Positions 29,801-41,191 of a stretch of DNA of 64,000 nt are shown here, in pieces; the first letter of the stretch is position 1; each line of letters starts with the position of its first letter. This DNA is from Jaminaea rosea. Its lineage: Eukaryota > Basidiomycota > Exobasidiomycetes > Microstromatales. Location of the stretch: the NCBI RefSeq assembly GCF_003144245.1, contig NW_020289984.1, forward strand, positions 248,001 to 312,000. Direction: 5' to 3'. The notes below the pieces were generated by a model that saw only the letters and a list, made by a program, of their open reading frames with translations, had not been told where the DNA came from and did not search any database. The position numbers and the translations under genes are program-made.

Positions 29801-30882
29801 AAAGAGCTAGAGCTTTGGTGAGAGCGGGCGACAGGATGGCAGCATTGAGGAAGATCAACCATGCCTGACCCGTCTTGCTATTCCGCCGCGCCAGGGAAAT
29901 GGAGCTCTTGGACCATGCCGATTCACGCCGCTATACCGAGCTCCGCGAACAGCTAGCTGAAAAGGACAAAGTGGCCAAGACAATGAGCATTCGCATCAAG
30001 GAGGTACAGGCCGATCTCAACGACACGCGCAGTCTATTGGAGGCGTCGCGCAAGCAAAGCGCTGGCCTTCACCGCGCTCTGGCGACGGCCCAGGCGCAAG
30101 CGAATGCTGCAGGCGGCGGTCGCAGTTACGGTGTCGGAGATGGAGTGGGTGCTGGTCTTTCATCGAAGACGACGGACATTCCGCGAAGCAAGACAAAGTC
30201 CAAGGTGAGCGCTCGGAGGACTCGGCGTGGGTATACGGTGGCATTGATTGATTCTCTCCCCCTGCCTTTGCGCATGAAGATGGGCTTGGCAATGGGCGGC
30301 GGTATGGCCTCTACCTACGGTCACCGCACTCCCTCGATGTATCGCGCCTCGCGCATGTCCCGGGCCCCAAGCAGCAGCGATGCTGAGCGACGAGATGGCG
30401 GGCGTGACGATGAGGATGAAGAATCGCCGAAACAGCGAGGCCGCCAGCGTGACCGCACGCCCAGCAAGATGTCTCAGGATGGTGACAGCGACAATCGTGC
30501 CCGCCACCGAGCTGCCGCGGCCACGCAAGAGTCAGGCGAGGGCAACGAATCCGTTGAGGCCGTCAGAGGAAGCATGCCCCCTCCTGCTTCATCTTCCATC
30601 CTCGGCCGCAGCAGTGACACTCGAAAGACGCGTCGCTCCCAACGCAATGGCGGGGAGACGGCCTCATTTTCTGCCAGCACGGCCGGTGAGAGCGCTAGTA
30701 TCGACATCAGCACGGTCGGGCGATCCGGGAGGTCCCAAGCAGAGGCGGAGTCCACCCCGATGGGTGGAGATGTTGGTGGCATGGGCCAGGGCGGCCATGG
30801 CGAGTCTACTGGTCGCGCTGGTAGCGCGAACAGCAAGAAGAGTGAGGTGATGAAGGGCAGAAAGAAGGTTTCGAAGGCGTAG
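26878..30882 (+). CDS. large coiled-coil protein of unknown function
   Basis: Multi-exon gene, roughly 1,100 residues. Exon 1 (from 26878) is disordered, Pro/Ser/Thr-rich, and ends by about 27453-27510; its donor is unresolved. The next exon (27626-28061) has TRSQTADTFGDES and then begins a coiled coil that runs through 28134-28814, 28878-29066, 29152-29790 and 29895-30206 (for example KQEELEELEDQLEQQREEL, RLEQAQQQESRLRTDVDAA). These junctions all keep frame in phase 2. A last intron is likely at about 30207-30279, before MGLAMGGGMASTYGHRTPSMYR. The tail is disordered and basic, ending KGRKKVSKA. The architecture (disordered head, about 600-residue coiled coil, basic tail) resembles spindle-pole, septin-ring or chromosome scaffolds, but I recognise no family. 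A head-proximal RRTHSR motif and several SP/TP sites suggest kinase control. Confidence 0.75.
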
Positions 30883-31073
30883 GCAGGTGGAGCCACAGTC
30901 CCCGCAGAGAGAGGAGCCTTTGGGCCGCAGAAGGCATTGAGGATCCAGCGAAACCTACTATCCAACCACGCCATGTCCCTGTCCCAGACACGAGCTCGTC
31001 GCTCGCCCAGAATACAAAGACCATTATCCACCCCTTGACCGCTCAATGCTCTGCTCATTGTGCGTGACTAGGC

Positions 31074-31490
31074 TCATCTCTTGCTCTCGCCTGCTGGCGG
31101 ACCAGGATAAGGAGGCAGCGTCGCCACGCTCCCTTGATATTGAGATCGGCCTACTGCATCATCTTGCATCTGTTGAGAATCACGACGTGGAGGAGGTGGT
31201 TGCTGTCCTTGCCTACTCTGCGGCATCGTTTGAACACCGCCCATAGCTGACAGGCCCCTGCGCTGAGCGTCTGCATCCGAGTACGCTCCAGCTCCCTGCG
31301 TGGATGTTGATTGGCCCATGAAGGCGTCCCCGCTGCTGCTGCTGCTACTGCTGCTGCGCCTCGAGTGAGATGACGACGAGAAGTAGACTAGCTGGCCGAG
31401 CTTTTGGCAACGTAACACGCGCGGCTCTCTTTTGCCGTGCTTCCCCGCCGGTCGAGGGGTGTGGAGATGCACGGCGGACTGAGCCGTCAA
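31074..31490 (-). CDS. hypothetical small Ser/Gln/Pro-rich protein (uncertain gene)
   Basis: Open frame of up to 138 codons. The first part overlaps the upstream region of the hydrolase gene and may not be coding. The second part, from a poly-Ser stretch on (about 31370 leftwards), looks more protein-like: GDAFMGQSTSTQGAGAYSDADAQRR ending GSVATLPPYPGPPAGESKR. A possible splice acceptor (CTCACTCGAG) precedes the poly-Ser run, so this could be the last exon of a gene overlapping the hydrolase promoter. No domain recognised. Confidence 0.3.
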   Translation of the reverse strand: MTAQSAVHLHTPRPAGKHGKREPRVLRCQKLGQLVYFSSSSHSRRSSSSSSSSGDAFMGQSTSTQGAGAYSDADAQRRGLSAMGGVQTMPQSRQGQQPPPPRRDSQQMQDDAVGRSQYQGSVATLPPYPGPPAGESKR

Positions 31491-31651
31491 GATCGGGGCT
31501 CAGCACATATGACAGACGTCGAGGGCAGCTTCCATCATATAGCTCTTCTTTCCCTTCATATCTCATCTCCACTCGCTTCCATTCTTGCCTTGACGCCCAC
31601 TCTTTCACGCTGGCTGCACCTCTCCCTCGCAGCGTTCGTAGGCTTTTAGCT

Positions 31652-33556
31652 ATGGCCAATTCGCAAACGCAAACGCAACCGGCCTGGCAGCCTCCCAGCA
31701 TTCCAACGACGGTCGCCTCCTCTTTCCAATCATGGCTGAGGCCCAATCATTCTCCATCTCCTTCGTCATCGCGCACGCCAGACTCGGGACGGTCACCGCA
31801 TGCTAGCGCCGCTGATGTCACTTCGGCCAAGCAAGGCCAGCATAATGACACAAGGGCAGCATCAGCAGCAGCAGACGTGGCCGCCGCCGCCACTCCACCC
31901 TCATCTCTCCAATCTCCCGTATCTGTACGGTACCACGGCAAGTACGATCAGCTAGGAGCTTCTGCAGAGCTGTGGCTGTACACACAGGCTGCGCCCAGCT
32001 TCTTCAAGGGAGCGCAGCTCGCCAACGCGGCCAACGACATATGGCGCGGGGACCGGGGCACGTTCGATTCGATGTGGCGACAGGCCAGCAGCAACTCAAG
32101 CCAGCCTCGCGACACGAACCATAACAGCTACGCAGCAGAGGAGCGAGCCACAATTGCCACCTCACCGAGCGAGGTAGAGGGAAAAGTGGCAAGCATTCGA
32201 TGGGTCTCCGTGGAGCCGGAGCAGCCTCCGCCTGCCTCCAAGGGCTGGTTTGGCTCTCTGCTTGGATCTTCACATACACCGCGCTGCATCAATGTCCTCG
32301 AGATTGGCAAGCCCCGCGCCGAAGCCACGACCTCTGCAGCCACGCAGGACGACGGCGAAGAGAAGATCGTCCTCCTTCATGGCTATGGCGCGGGCACAGG
32401 CTTCTTCTTCCAGAACATCGACGCCCTCGCGTCACGCCCCCATTCGCGCCTCTACGCCCTCGACTGGCTCGGAATGGGTCGTTCCTCGAGACCTACCTAT
32501 CACATCCCTTCTCACATCCTCAAGAGCGGCGACGACTTGCAGCGCGTGGAGGCGGCAGAGGGATTCTTCTTGGACTCGCTCGAGGAATGGCGTAAGCGGG
32601 CTGGTGTGGAGAGGATGACTCTGGTTGGACATTCACTGGGCGGATATCTCAGCACAGCCTATGCCATACGACATCCGGAGAGAGTCAACAGACTGGTCCT
32701 CGTCAGCCCAGTGGGCGTGGGAGCAGCCCCACCTGAGGAGGGTCAACCGCAGCAGGCACCCGCCTTTGATCCAAAGAATGCGGCGTACGTCTCAAAGTCT
32801 GCACAAGGCGATGTGGACGCAGACGGTGCGAGCCTGCACAGCGTACACAGCGTTGAGAGGGAGGTGTTGGATCCGCAGCGCAATATGGTACCAGAGAATG
32901 CGGCACAAGAGCATGAGGCGGCACAAAAGGTGCAAGCCGGAGCGCAGGGCGCCCCCACAAATAGCGACGGTACCACCCAACCACTCACGGAAGAGCAACT
33001 CAAATCCTCAGGTCATCGGCCACCACGCTTCTCCTCGCGCACCCGTGCAGTCTTTGGCTGGCTGTGGGAGCAGAACTTCTCTCCCTTCGGTCTACTCCGC
33101 ACCTCCTCCATCTTTGGGCCCTACCTCATGTCTCGATACACACAGCGACGCTTTGGCACTCTGCCGGAAGAGGAACTCAAAGCTTTGCACGCGTACTGTC
33201 AAGGCATCTTTCTCGCTAGGGGCAGCGGGGAGTACTGCCTGGCACACATGCTCAAGCCGGGAGCATGGGCGAGGGTGCCGCTGGTCCATCGATTAGCGGG
33301 GTCTGGTGGCGCGGGAATCGGAGCTTTGCCATCAACGCTGCCCGTCTCACTCATCTACGGTGAGCACGATTGGATGGACGCTGATGCAGGACGGGAATTC
33401 GTCAAGAAGCTCAAGACATACTGCGGCAATGAGCGTGGGGCTTGCTACGTTGTACCTCATGCTGGGCATCACGTCTACCTGGATAATCCGCTTTCGACTA
33501 ATCGTCTGCTGGGAAAGATTCTGGATGGGAGGGCGGACAAGGTGGTGTCGAAATAG
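31652..33556 (+). CDS. CGI-58/CLD1/ICT1-type alpha/beta hydrolase
   Basis: Lipid-active alpha/beta hydrolase of the ABHD4/5 group, which includes yeast Cld1 (cardiolipin deacylase in mitochondria) and Ict1 (lysophosphatidate acyltransferase). Single exon, 634 residues from MANSQTQTQP. Features in order: oxyanion segment VLLHGYGAGTGFFFQNID (about 249), LDWLGMGRSSRP, nucleophile elbow LVGHSLGGYLSTAYA (Ser near 330), LVLVSPVGVG, an acid in LIYGEHDWMDADAG (near 575), and the terminal HHVYLDNP, which combines the catalytic His with the H-x4-D acyltransferase motif. A disordered N-terminus (about 90 residues) and a 110-residue insert after GVG lengthen it beyond yeast Cld1. Which activity it has cannot be told from sequence. 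The frame is open back to 31370 but the upstream part is not protein-like. Confidence 0.88.
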   Translation: MANSQTQTQPAWQPPSIPTTVASSFQSWLRPNHSPSPSSSRTPDSGRSPHASAADVTSAKQGQHNDTRAASAAADVAAAATPPSSLQSPVSVRYHGKYDQLGASAELWLYTQAAPSFFKGAQLANAANDIWRGDRGTFDSMWRQASSNSSQPRDTNHNSYAAEERATIATSPSEVEGKVASIRWVSVEPEQPPPASKGWFGSLLGSSHTPRCINVLEIGKPRAEATTSAATQDDGEEKIVLLHGYGAGTGFFFQNIDALASRPHSRLYALDWLGMGRSSRPTYHIPSHILKSGDDLQRVEAAEGFFLDSLEEWRKRAGVERMTLVGHSLGGYLSTAYAIRHPERVNRLVLVSPVGVGAAPPEEGQPQQAPAFDPKNAAYVSKSAQGDVDADGASLHSVHSVEREVLDPQRNMVPENAAQEHEAAQKVQAGAQGAPTNSDGTTQPLTEEQLKSSGHRPPRFSSRTRAVFGWLWEQNFSPFGLLRTSSIFGPYLMSRYTQRRFGTLPEEELKALHAYCQGIFLARGSGEYCLAHMLKPGAWARVPLVHRLAGSGGAGIGALPSTLPVSLIYGEHDWMDADAGREFVKKLKTYCGNERGACYVVPHAGHHVYLDNPLSTNRLLGKILDGRADKVVSK

Positions 33557-33688
33557 ATGGTCGTGACGGACGCAGCCGACTCAATGCTTGCTCGCTCTAC
33601 TGATATCCTTCAAGATACTCGTCTAATGATATAGATCCAAACCGATATTCGCAGCTACATTGAGAAAGAGGCCATGTCTCACTCGCGC

Positions 33689-36016
33689 TCAAGATGCACC
33701 CTTCTTTTCTCCCTCTCCACCACCCCCAGCCGTAATTGCGGTCCCATCCGACTCGCGACGAAGCTGAGGCTGCTCCGAAGGCGAGGAGGGCGAGGATGTC
33801 GATGAAGGCGATGAAGCTGTGGCAACATCGCCGCCGTTTGCTGACAAGCCGCGCTGCGCCTGCGCCTTGCCACGCACGAGACCCGTGATGATGAGCTTCC
33901 AGGTGCGTCGACCCTCGATGGGTGGGAGGAAGGTCACGATGAGGAGAGCGGCCCATAGCCAGATGAACGCTACAGTGATCCAACCGGTGAAGAAGGAAGC
34001 TGAGAAGACGTACTTCTGCCCGTACATGATCAACGGCCACAGTACCCACACGGCGAGGAAGAGGAAGATCCCCAGTCCGCCAGCCCACCAGCTTGCCTTC
34101 TTCATGTAGCGAATCTCAGCGTCCGTGAAGTGGGATGGAGCGCCGTCCTGCTCTTCAAGTGCAGTGACTGTTACCTTTTGCTCGTTTCCACTGTTGTCTT
34201 TGCCCTTGTGGTCTGCGACCAGTGTCGAAGCCGAGTCATCGTCGTGGTGGACAAGCTTGATCTTGCTGAACTCGTTCCAGTTCCAGTCGGGCTCGGGGCG
34301 AGCCAAGCTGATGAGGACGGTGAGAATCGGCGGTACACCAGCCGAGGCGATGGTGCCCCACAGGCAGGGTAGGAGCTCGCCAGTCGTGGTGACATTGAGC
34401 ACCCCGCCTGGGGCGTAGTACCAAGCCGTGGTAAGCCAGACGATGAGACCGCAGGCCATTCCAACCAGCGGACTAATGATGGCGGCGAGGCGAGTCTGCC
34501 TCTTCCAGAAGATGGTGAGGGGCAATACAACCATTCCTGGGCAGACGATGATGCCTAGCCAATAGAGAGTCCACGTCAAGGAGAGGCCAGCGTAGTAGAA
34601 TCCAGTCGAGACGCCGCAACCTACGATGGCGAAGCCCACGCATGCATAACGACTGACAGTGATCACGCTGCGGTCGCGTGCGGCGGGGTTGATGTAGGTG
34701 TGATAGATGTCCGACGAAACGATGGAGGAGACAGCAATGATCTGCGCCGAGCAAGTGGAGGTGACAGCCATGAAGATGAGCACGACAACGGCGACTGCTC
34801 CTCCCTTGCCTGCTACGGCCAAAGCGGCGTAGCCTAGGGGCAGGCCGTCTGCCGTCTCCGTCATTGTGAGAGAACGACCGAAGGCGGGCCAGATAGGGTT
34901 GTTTTGCAGTCCGACAGCCGCGAGACCCATGGTGGTGCCCAGGGCCCAAGGAATGCCAAAGTAGAGGACCCCGCCCAAGATGTAGCCCGGCACTGCTGCT
35001 GAGACGTCTGCGCTGAAGGCTTTTTGCCAATAGCTGCCTGCGTATGTGTGTGCAGAGGTAGAAGGGTCAGTCGCTTCGGAGAAGGTGGAAGAGTCGAGCC
35101 CTCGCGCGACTCACTGTCCATGATAACGAGAGCAAAGTTGCCGAGCGTGTGCAAGATACCGAACTCGATGGCGCTCTTGGATGCCATGGTGAAGTAGCTT
35201 CCCTGCTCATTACCGGAGACAGGCGACTTGCTTGCCACCTGGTTGACCAAGGTGAGCAGCTCAGCTGGCGACCCAATAGCGGGGTTGGTAATCGTCTTGA
35301 TGACCAAGTACGTCGCAATGATGAGCAAAGCAACGGTGTGCAGGTAATCGGTGATGAACGTCGCCCTCAGTCCACCAGTGATAGTGTAGAGGCACACACC
35401 GACGGGCAGCAGAAAGATTGCAGCAACAGTGTGCATGCCAGTGAGGGCGGAGAGGGTTGCCGAAGAGCCGAGGAACATGTTGACTACGGCGATGAGGTTG
35501 TTGAGCAGGCATAGGAAGATGAAAACCGAGTGAGCAATTGTGCCGTATCGGACTTTGACCATCTCGAGGGAGGTATGTGCGTGTGGAACGATGAGTTTAG
35601 AGCGGATGGCGAGCGTCGCGAAGCCGGCAATCTGGACGAGGCAGCCCGCTGTGGGTAGTGAATAAGGAGGGAAACATGTGCTCAGCAGGTGACATCTCGA
35701 CGCCCTCTCGCACATACTTACCCGCAAACCAGTACGCTCCAGCCACGCCATACGTGTAGGTAACGACAGACGAAGAAAGAAGAGCTGTACTCCACGCCCA
35801 CGAAGAGATGACAGCTGTGGCAGTGAGACCGATACCGACTGACCTTCCAGCCGTAGAGTACGTTTCGAAGTGGCTATTGTCTTCGCCAGTGAATCGACGA
35901 AGTAGCTGCGTGATGAAGAACATACCGATGGCAAAGGCCAAGCCGGCACCCAAGGTGACACCGTAGCCTACACCTTGCCCGAGAGGCGGGTGGATGGAGG
36001 GGTCGGTTGAGCTCAT
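33689..36016 (-). CDS. DUR3: urea/polyamine transporter, DUR3 family (sodium-solute-symporter fold)
   Basis: Plasma-membrane active transporter taking up urea and, in yeast, polyamines. Exons 36016-35722, 35648-35115 and 35037-33689 (introns 73 and 77 nt) give 725 residues, close to the usual 700-735. Around fifteen membrane helices are visible. Family signatures are LGQGVGYGVTLGAGLAFAIGMFF, DNSHFETYSTAGRSVGIGLTA, SWAWSTALLSSSVVTY, FLCLLNNLIAVVNMFLGSSA, YTITGGLRATFITDYLHT and TSTCSAQIIAVSSIVSSDIY. A hydrophilic C-terminal tail (about 60 residues, Ser-rich) follows the last helix. It is tail to tail with the hydrolase (132 bp). Expression in relatives is controlled by nitrogen source; GATA sites were not scored here. 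Confidence 0.95.
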
Positions 36017-36926
36017 GGCGGCTAGAGGAGAGGGTGTCGGAGGGGTGTGACAGTCGTGGATCGTAAGAGGGAAGGGAGAAGTCGTGGGGGCGCTGGTTTC
36101 CCTCCGGCTTAAGTTGCATTCTGCCCAGCGGATGAAGACGCGACAGCAGTAATGAGAGCACGACACGCGAGGTCGAAGCACGTCAGGCCAATTTCATCAG
36201 CGTCGCTAGCCAGTGCCGGCGGTAGTGAATGGTGGTACCAGCAATCTTTCGACGTCGGCCATGCATCACAGTGATCATCTACCGAGTGGTGCACGTGAGA
36301 AGGTTTGACACCTCGCCATGGGAGGCGACATTCTGCCTGTGCTGTCGTGAAGGGCAGAAGGGCGTGAGCCGGCACTCGCGCTGTTGGCCCTCATCATCGC
36401 GTGCTTCGCAAAGGGTCGGCGATGGGGTCGTCCATCACTGGGTGTGACTAGCCCGCTGCGCCTTGTCGTCCTATTTGCCGCTTGGAGACGCCCTCTCGCC
36501 CAGAAAATGATAGCGCTCCCCTGATACCCTGGCCGGTGCGTGCTTTGCGCTCCGTGGTGCGCCAACGCGATCGCGACGTTGTGCGACGCTCGAATTGCGC
36601 CATACCGGCGTCAGGTTGGCCACTTCGCTTGGGGGGCCGAGCACGGGCCACACGACCCGAAAACACCTCGACCGAGCTGTTCATCTCCATGTGGGGAGGC
36701 CTCGGACATGGGCACTTGGTCATCACTTATGATTAAACAACTCCACTCATAAGAATAGCAGCCCCCACGTATATCAGGCGCCGAGAAGACGTCAGTCGCA
36801 GGCCCTGCGGGGCATTCGAATCACCATGATCGATACTATCAACGCCACAAGGGCTCCACACTCCCTTTCCTACAGCACATATCGCCTATCGCCATCCAGC
36901 AGGTCCCATCGAGCTTGAGTCGCCGC
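36017..36926. other. intergenic region between DUR3 and CBR1
   Basis: About 910 bases holding the DUR3 promoter side (left) and the 3' flank of the reductase gene (right). Short minus-strand frames of 60-96 codons are present but have shadow-like composition; nothing supportable as a gene. Confidence 0.5.
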
Positions 36927-38184
36927 TTAAAAGCAGAACACCTGATCATCCATTTTGCTCATTGGCCTCGGCTTGGCAAAGCCCAGCTCGTCCAAATGCT
37001 TCTTGCATGCGTCGATCATCGGTGGCGGGCCTGCGTGGGCCATTCACAGAGAGTAGGTCAACATCAGCTGCTCCACTCCCTCGACCGCTCGTCTTGCTCG
37101 TGGGCGAAACTTACCACACATGAGAATCTTGGAATCATGCTTCGGGGACGGCAGGTATTCATCGATGGCCTCCTTGGTGATGAACCCCTTGCCGCCGGTC
37201 CAACCGTCGGGGGGCTTGCCGAGGAAGTAGTGGACCTTGAATTGGTCGTGCTTCGCCGCCAGGTCATCAAGCTCTTGCTTGAGACTGCGAGTGCGTGAAT
37301 CGAGAACGCGATAGCTACGTCAGACGGCGTACAAAATCTCTCGACCCTCGTTGGCACTCACAGGATATCCTTTTCGGTGACATTAGCGTAGATGAAGCTC
37401 ACGCGCGTGTTGTCATCCGGGTCCTTGAGGATCTGCCTGATCACTTGAAGGATGGGAGTGATTCCTGTGCCGCCAGCAATGCAGCCAATCTCTCTTGCCA
37501 GCTCGGCGTGGTAGCGCATCTGGCCCTTGGGGCCTTTCACTTCGAGTAGATCGCCCATACGCATGCAGCCAATGTACGAGGAGACAGCCCCGTCTGGATA
37601 GGTCTGTGTGCGCGAGTAAGAGGTTGCCAGGGGAGCTGTGAGCGGGACAAAGGAAGGTAGATGCAGGCGGAGAGATCGTTGCTGCTCACCTTGACTACGA
37701 GATCGAAGAAGCCGACCTCATCATCACTGGTCGTGGGAGTGTAGCTTCCTATCGAATCGCAACGAGGTTGATGTCAGCGCGAGACTCGTCAAAGCTGCAA
37801 CGCCGTCACGCCGCACTCACTCTGTACCATCTTCCCATTGACGTCCACTTGCACGCTCAAATGCTGTCCAATGGGCAGCCCCAGCATGCTGTCTTTCTTG
37901 GGCAGCTGAAAGCGATATCTCGCCGTGTTAGGTGAGATCTCCTCCTTCTCCACAAGAGGGAAACGCTGCCATGTCGTAGGGTCAAGGGTCGGCTTGGCCT
38001 TGCCATAATTGAGGCGAAAGATGGACAAGGCAGTGATCAAGGCTCCAACAGAGAAGGCTAGAAGCATGGGTGTAGTACGGATTGCTTCGAAGTAGTGACT
38101 GTCCAAATTGAGGTAGCTGACCCCGCCGACATACTCGCGGATGCGATCTAGCGGTTGGTAAAGGGCGGCTTTGTCTATTTCCAT
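36927..38184 (-). CDS. CBR1: NADH-cytochrome b5 reductase
   Basis: Flavoenzyme passing electrons from NADH to cytochrome b5 for fatty-acid desaturation, sterol and diphthamide synthesis, at the ER or outer mitochondrial membrane. Five exons: 38184-37821, 37748-37690, 37603-37362, 37284-37115 and 37030-36927; 312 residues. An N-terminal membrane anchor ([20 protein letters not shown], about 35-54) precedes the catalytic core: [20 protein letters not shown], the FAD motif [29 protein letters not shown], the NADH motif [14 protein letters not shown], and [19 protein letters not shown] built across the last splice. It ends in the conserved hydrophobic -VFCF. Cbr1 is preferred over Mcr1 because of the short anchor rather than a long presequence; this is moderately sure. 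Confidence 0.93.
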
Positions 38185-38779
38185 GGTGGCGGCAGGGGCA
38201 AGAGGGTATGAAGATGGATGACAGAGAAGGGAAGAAAAGAGCAAGTCTCCGATCGACTCTACAAACAGCCTAGCGGTAGCGCGGTGGCGATGAGTAACGT
38301 AGCGAGTGGAAGTCCTCGCTCCTCGCAGAGATCGATGACGGAAGGATGCTTATGCTCTCCTCTCGTCTCGTCTGCCATTGGCGAAGATCTGCGTCCTCTT
38401 GTGGACTGGCCCCCGCTGTCCGATCTCCCCGCACGACCGCGCTGCACCCACGCGCATGAAACAGTTGGCTCTCTTTTTCGCCTCAGTCGAGCTGCGTCGT
38501 CTCACTTGCCCTCCTTCCCCGCATCATCGATCGAAGGGGCTGAGTGTGGAGTGGAGGCAGACGCGCCCCGCCTCTGCTTGCTTGCTTGTTTCGATCAATC
38601 AGAGCGTGAGAGTGACTCGAGAGTGGCTCCCATGCAATGCTAAGACGCCGAAGCTGAGACAACAGCCAGCCAGAGGGAACGGTGACATGGTATCAATTGC
38701 GACGTCATGATGTACAATAGGCTGCCAGACAGTGAAGAAGCTGGATTCGGGCCTGAACCAGGCCAACCTCGCAGAGGCT
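38185..38779. other. intergenic region between CBR1 and NTAQ1
   Basis: 595 bases with the CBR1 promoter at the left. Nothing else supportable; short plus-strand frames lack domain or composition signal. Confidence 0.45.
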
Positions 38780-40581
38780 CTACGACACCGGCTCAGGCTC
38801 TTCCGACCTGCTCGCCTTCATTCTGGCGTCCACACCTCCGTCACTCTCAGCAGCAGCAACCTTCAGCGCAAGGTACGACTCCCTCTTCCTCGTCGCTCGA
38901 GCCTGAAGGACGTCATGCAGGTACGCGGGGAAGAGAGGTGAGGTGACGCGACCTCCTCTGACTGCACCACCAGCGCCTGCGCCGGCTTCATCATCGACCG
39001 CATCGCCCTGCTTTTCCGGCTCAGATGCGGAGCGTTGCCTTGCTCGATGGCGACGATGATATGAGGTAACGCGCTCGATCGAAGGTGGTTGCTCATCACG
39101 CACCACAGCAGCAGCGCTTTTACGCCCCTTTCTTCCTTTGGCTGCGCTCTCCGTCCGCTTCCACTCGGCCATCTCCCACGCTCCCTTGAAGAAGTGATCC
39201 CGATCGAGCACCTTGCCAAACTGTACCTTCATGTCTGCCGGAGTAAGCTCCTCGAGCTCCGCGTCCGCCTCTGCCTCTTCCGAAGGCGCCGAGGCAAATC
39301 GCACAGTGCTCATGTCGACCCAGCTTCTCATCAAATTGTTCGTCCACCCCTTGCGCCTCGCCCTCGGCCCAACGATGGGAATCCATGGAGGGGGGACAAC
39401 GCTGTATTGCTGCTCTGCGGAGCTGCCGTTGAGATTGCGGCTGGGCAGGAGCATGTGCGATCGATCTGACGAGAAGTTGTCGAGCCAGGCTTCGGCCCGG
39501 ACGAGTCGGAAGGTCGGGAGGAGGCATTTGGGCGTCGAGGCGGCATCGCCGAATGTTTGGGCTACATACAAGCTGAATGGCACGGGCGTCGGTACGGATG
39601 GGCCCGCGCTTCCGTCTGGTGATGCTACAGGGGTAGGATGGCAGAGGACAGAGTCGATGTCGTAGACCCAGCCTTGCCAGCCGCTCGAGGAGGGAATTGA
39701 CGAAGCAGCAGGAGCTGGAATGACGACGTCGCCGAAGACGAATCCTGCGCTGGCAGGCGCCGTCGGGGCGAGGGGCTTACGTCGCCAAAAGAACGAGTTT
39801 GCTCGACTACGTGATGCACCTTTGACCGACTGGGAGCTGGCAGGACGCTGAGGTGCGGTCACCTGTCTCGACGTTGCGGTCGCGTCTGCGCTTGCTTTTT
39901 GCCCATTTTCCTGCATCTCCTGCTCATTCGCATCTCCTGCCACGCTCTGCTGCGTCGCAGTCACAATGGGAAAGACGTGGTAGTCCCACACAACCGGATG
40001 AGCCGCCAGCGCCGAGGTAGAGGCTCTCTGCTGCCAGAGCAGGACCTGGCCGGGCGAAGAGGAGAAGCAGTCTCTCAGTCAGCGCTGCCTTGTATTCGCA
40101 TTGCCCGGCCCGTACTCACCGTCTTGCCTTGGTTAGAAACGACTACGACCCATACATCCCATTTCCTGCCCTCTGCGTCCACTCTCTCCTTCCCGTGTCG
40201 CCTTTCAACTTTGCGAAGCAGGCTCTGTGCGAGAAGGTATGCATTCTCTTCGCAGTAGCAAGCGCAATACTGACTCGATTTGGGCCAGTCGAATGGTTGC
40301 GGAGGGCAAGATGAGGATGGCACCGTCACAGCTCCTTCAAGGCGGCCTTGGGCGCTGTGAGCTGTCGAGGGGAGAGGCGGGCGAAGCACTGATGTTTGAC
40401 TGGGTACTTCTTCTGTCTGTTTGTCTCGTGTCTGTTGCCGATGGACCGAGCGACTTCGTAGCCGCTTGAAGGAAATTGACCGTCGTACTGTCTTTGAGGA
40501 CGAGGCAGCCGGATGCGCCGGTAATGATAGTGTAGACTCAGCTGGGTCCAGCCGTCTGGCCTCACTCTGCGGTACAGTCAT
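38780..40581 (-). CDS. NTAQ1: protein N-terminal glutamine amidohydrolase (NTAQ1), enlarged
   Basis: Deamidates N-terminal Gln to Glu, the first step of the Arg/N-degron branch for Gln-starting proteins. Exons 40581-40120 and 40045-38780 (74-nt intron) give about 575 residues. Catalytic signatures: SSQYCACYCEENAYLLAQSLL (active Cys, about residue 107), WDVWVVVVSNQGKTV, the splice to VLLWQQRAS, then VVWDYHVFPIV (His), a 95-residue disordered insert, WVYDIDSVL (catalytic Asp region), PFSLYVAQTFGD, FRLVRAEAWLDNFSSDRSHM and PPPWIPIVG. Human NTAQ1 has about 205 residues; this one carries a 90-residue Ser-rich head, the internal insert and a 200-residue charged tail. Composition of inserts is low-complexity, so they are probably disordered. 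Confidence 0.9.
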
Positions 40582-41191
40582 GATTGACAAGCCGGCAAGA
40601 AGGAGCTGAGAGGTGGACGAGAGGGTGAGATAGTGGGTATATGCTACGGTCGAGAGGTCAAAGAGGACAAGCGGTGTTGGCGGCGTGTTGCGTTGCATTG
40701 CGGGTCCCGGGCCGAATCGAAGTTCCCAGCCCACAGGCGGCAATGCATGCGCGTGCGCCATGCACTGCACGGCCAGAGAGAGCGGCACGGATCGATCGGA
40801 CGGAAGGCGGCGATGCGAGCTTTTCCTTGCGCTGCTACGGTAGCGCAAAGTCGAGCTGGGAGGTAACGCTGCCTGGAGGAGGAAGAAGAGTGTATATCGA
40901 TTCGAGAACGGGTGGACACGCTGATCTATGAAGAAGAGTGTTTACGAGTTTGATGATCTATAAAGAACTGTTGTCGGATGATCTATGAGGATGAGGTCGC
41001 ACAGCGAGACGAGTCCATCGGGCGGACTCGATTCACCGGCTTCTATGGAGGGTGATCTAGATGAAAAAGAAAGAGAAAGGAGGTGGAGAAGATTATCGCA
41101 GCCAGCTCTTCGCGCGAGCTTGCATCGCATCGCAGCCAATCGTTCATGAAGCGCACGCCGCCCGTTGAGGACCGTCATCGCTCTCGGCCGC
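40582..41191. other. intergenic region between NTAQ1 and CCP1
   Basis: 610 bases: NTAQ1 promoter on the left, CCP1 3' flank on the right. Three near copies of GATCTATRAAGA-like sequence occur at about 40922, 40955 and 40979. The NTAQ1 frame is open upstream to 40848, but the extra 89 residues do not resemble the family. Confidence 0.45.

Noticed and set aside
36448-36726. 92-codon minus-strand frame in the DUR3-CBR1 gap
   Set aside because: Arg/Gly-rich composition without domain, signal peptide or splice context.
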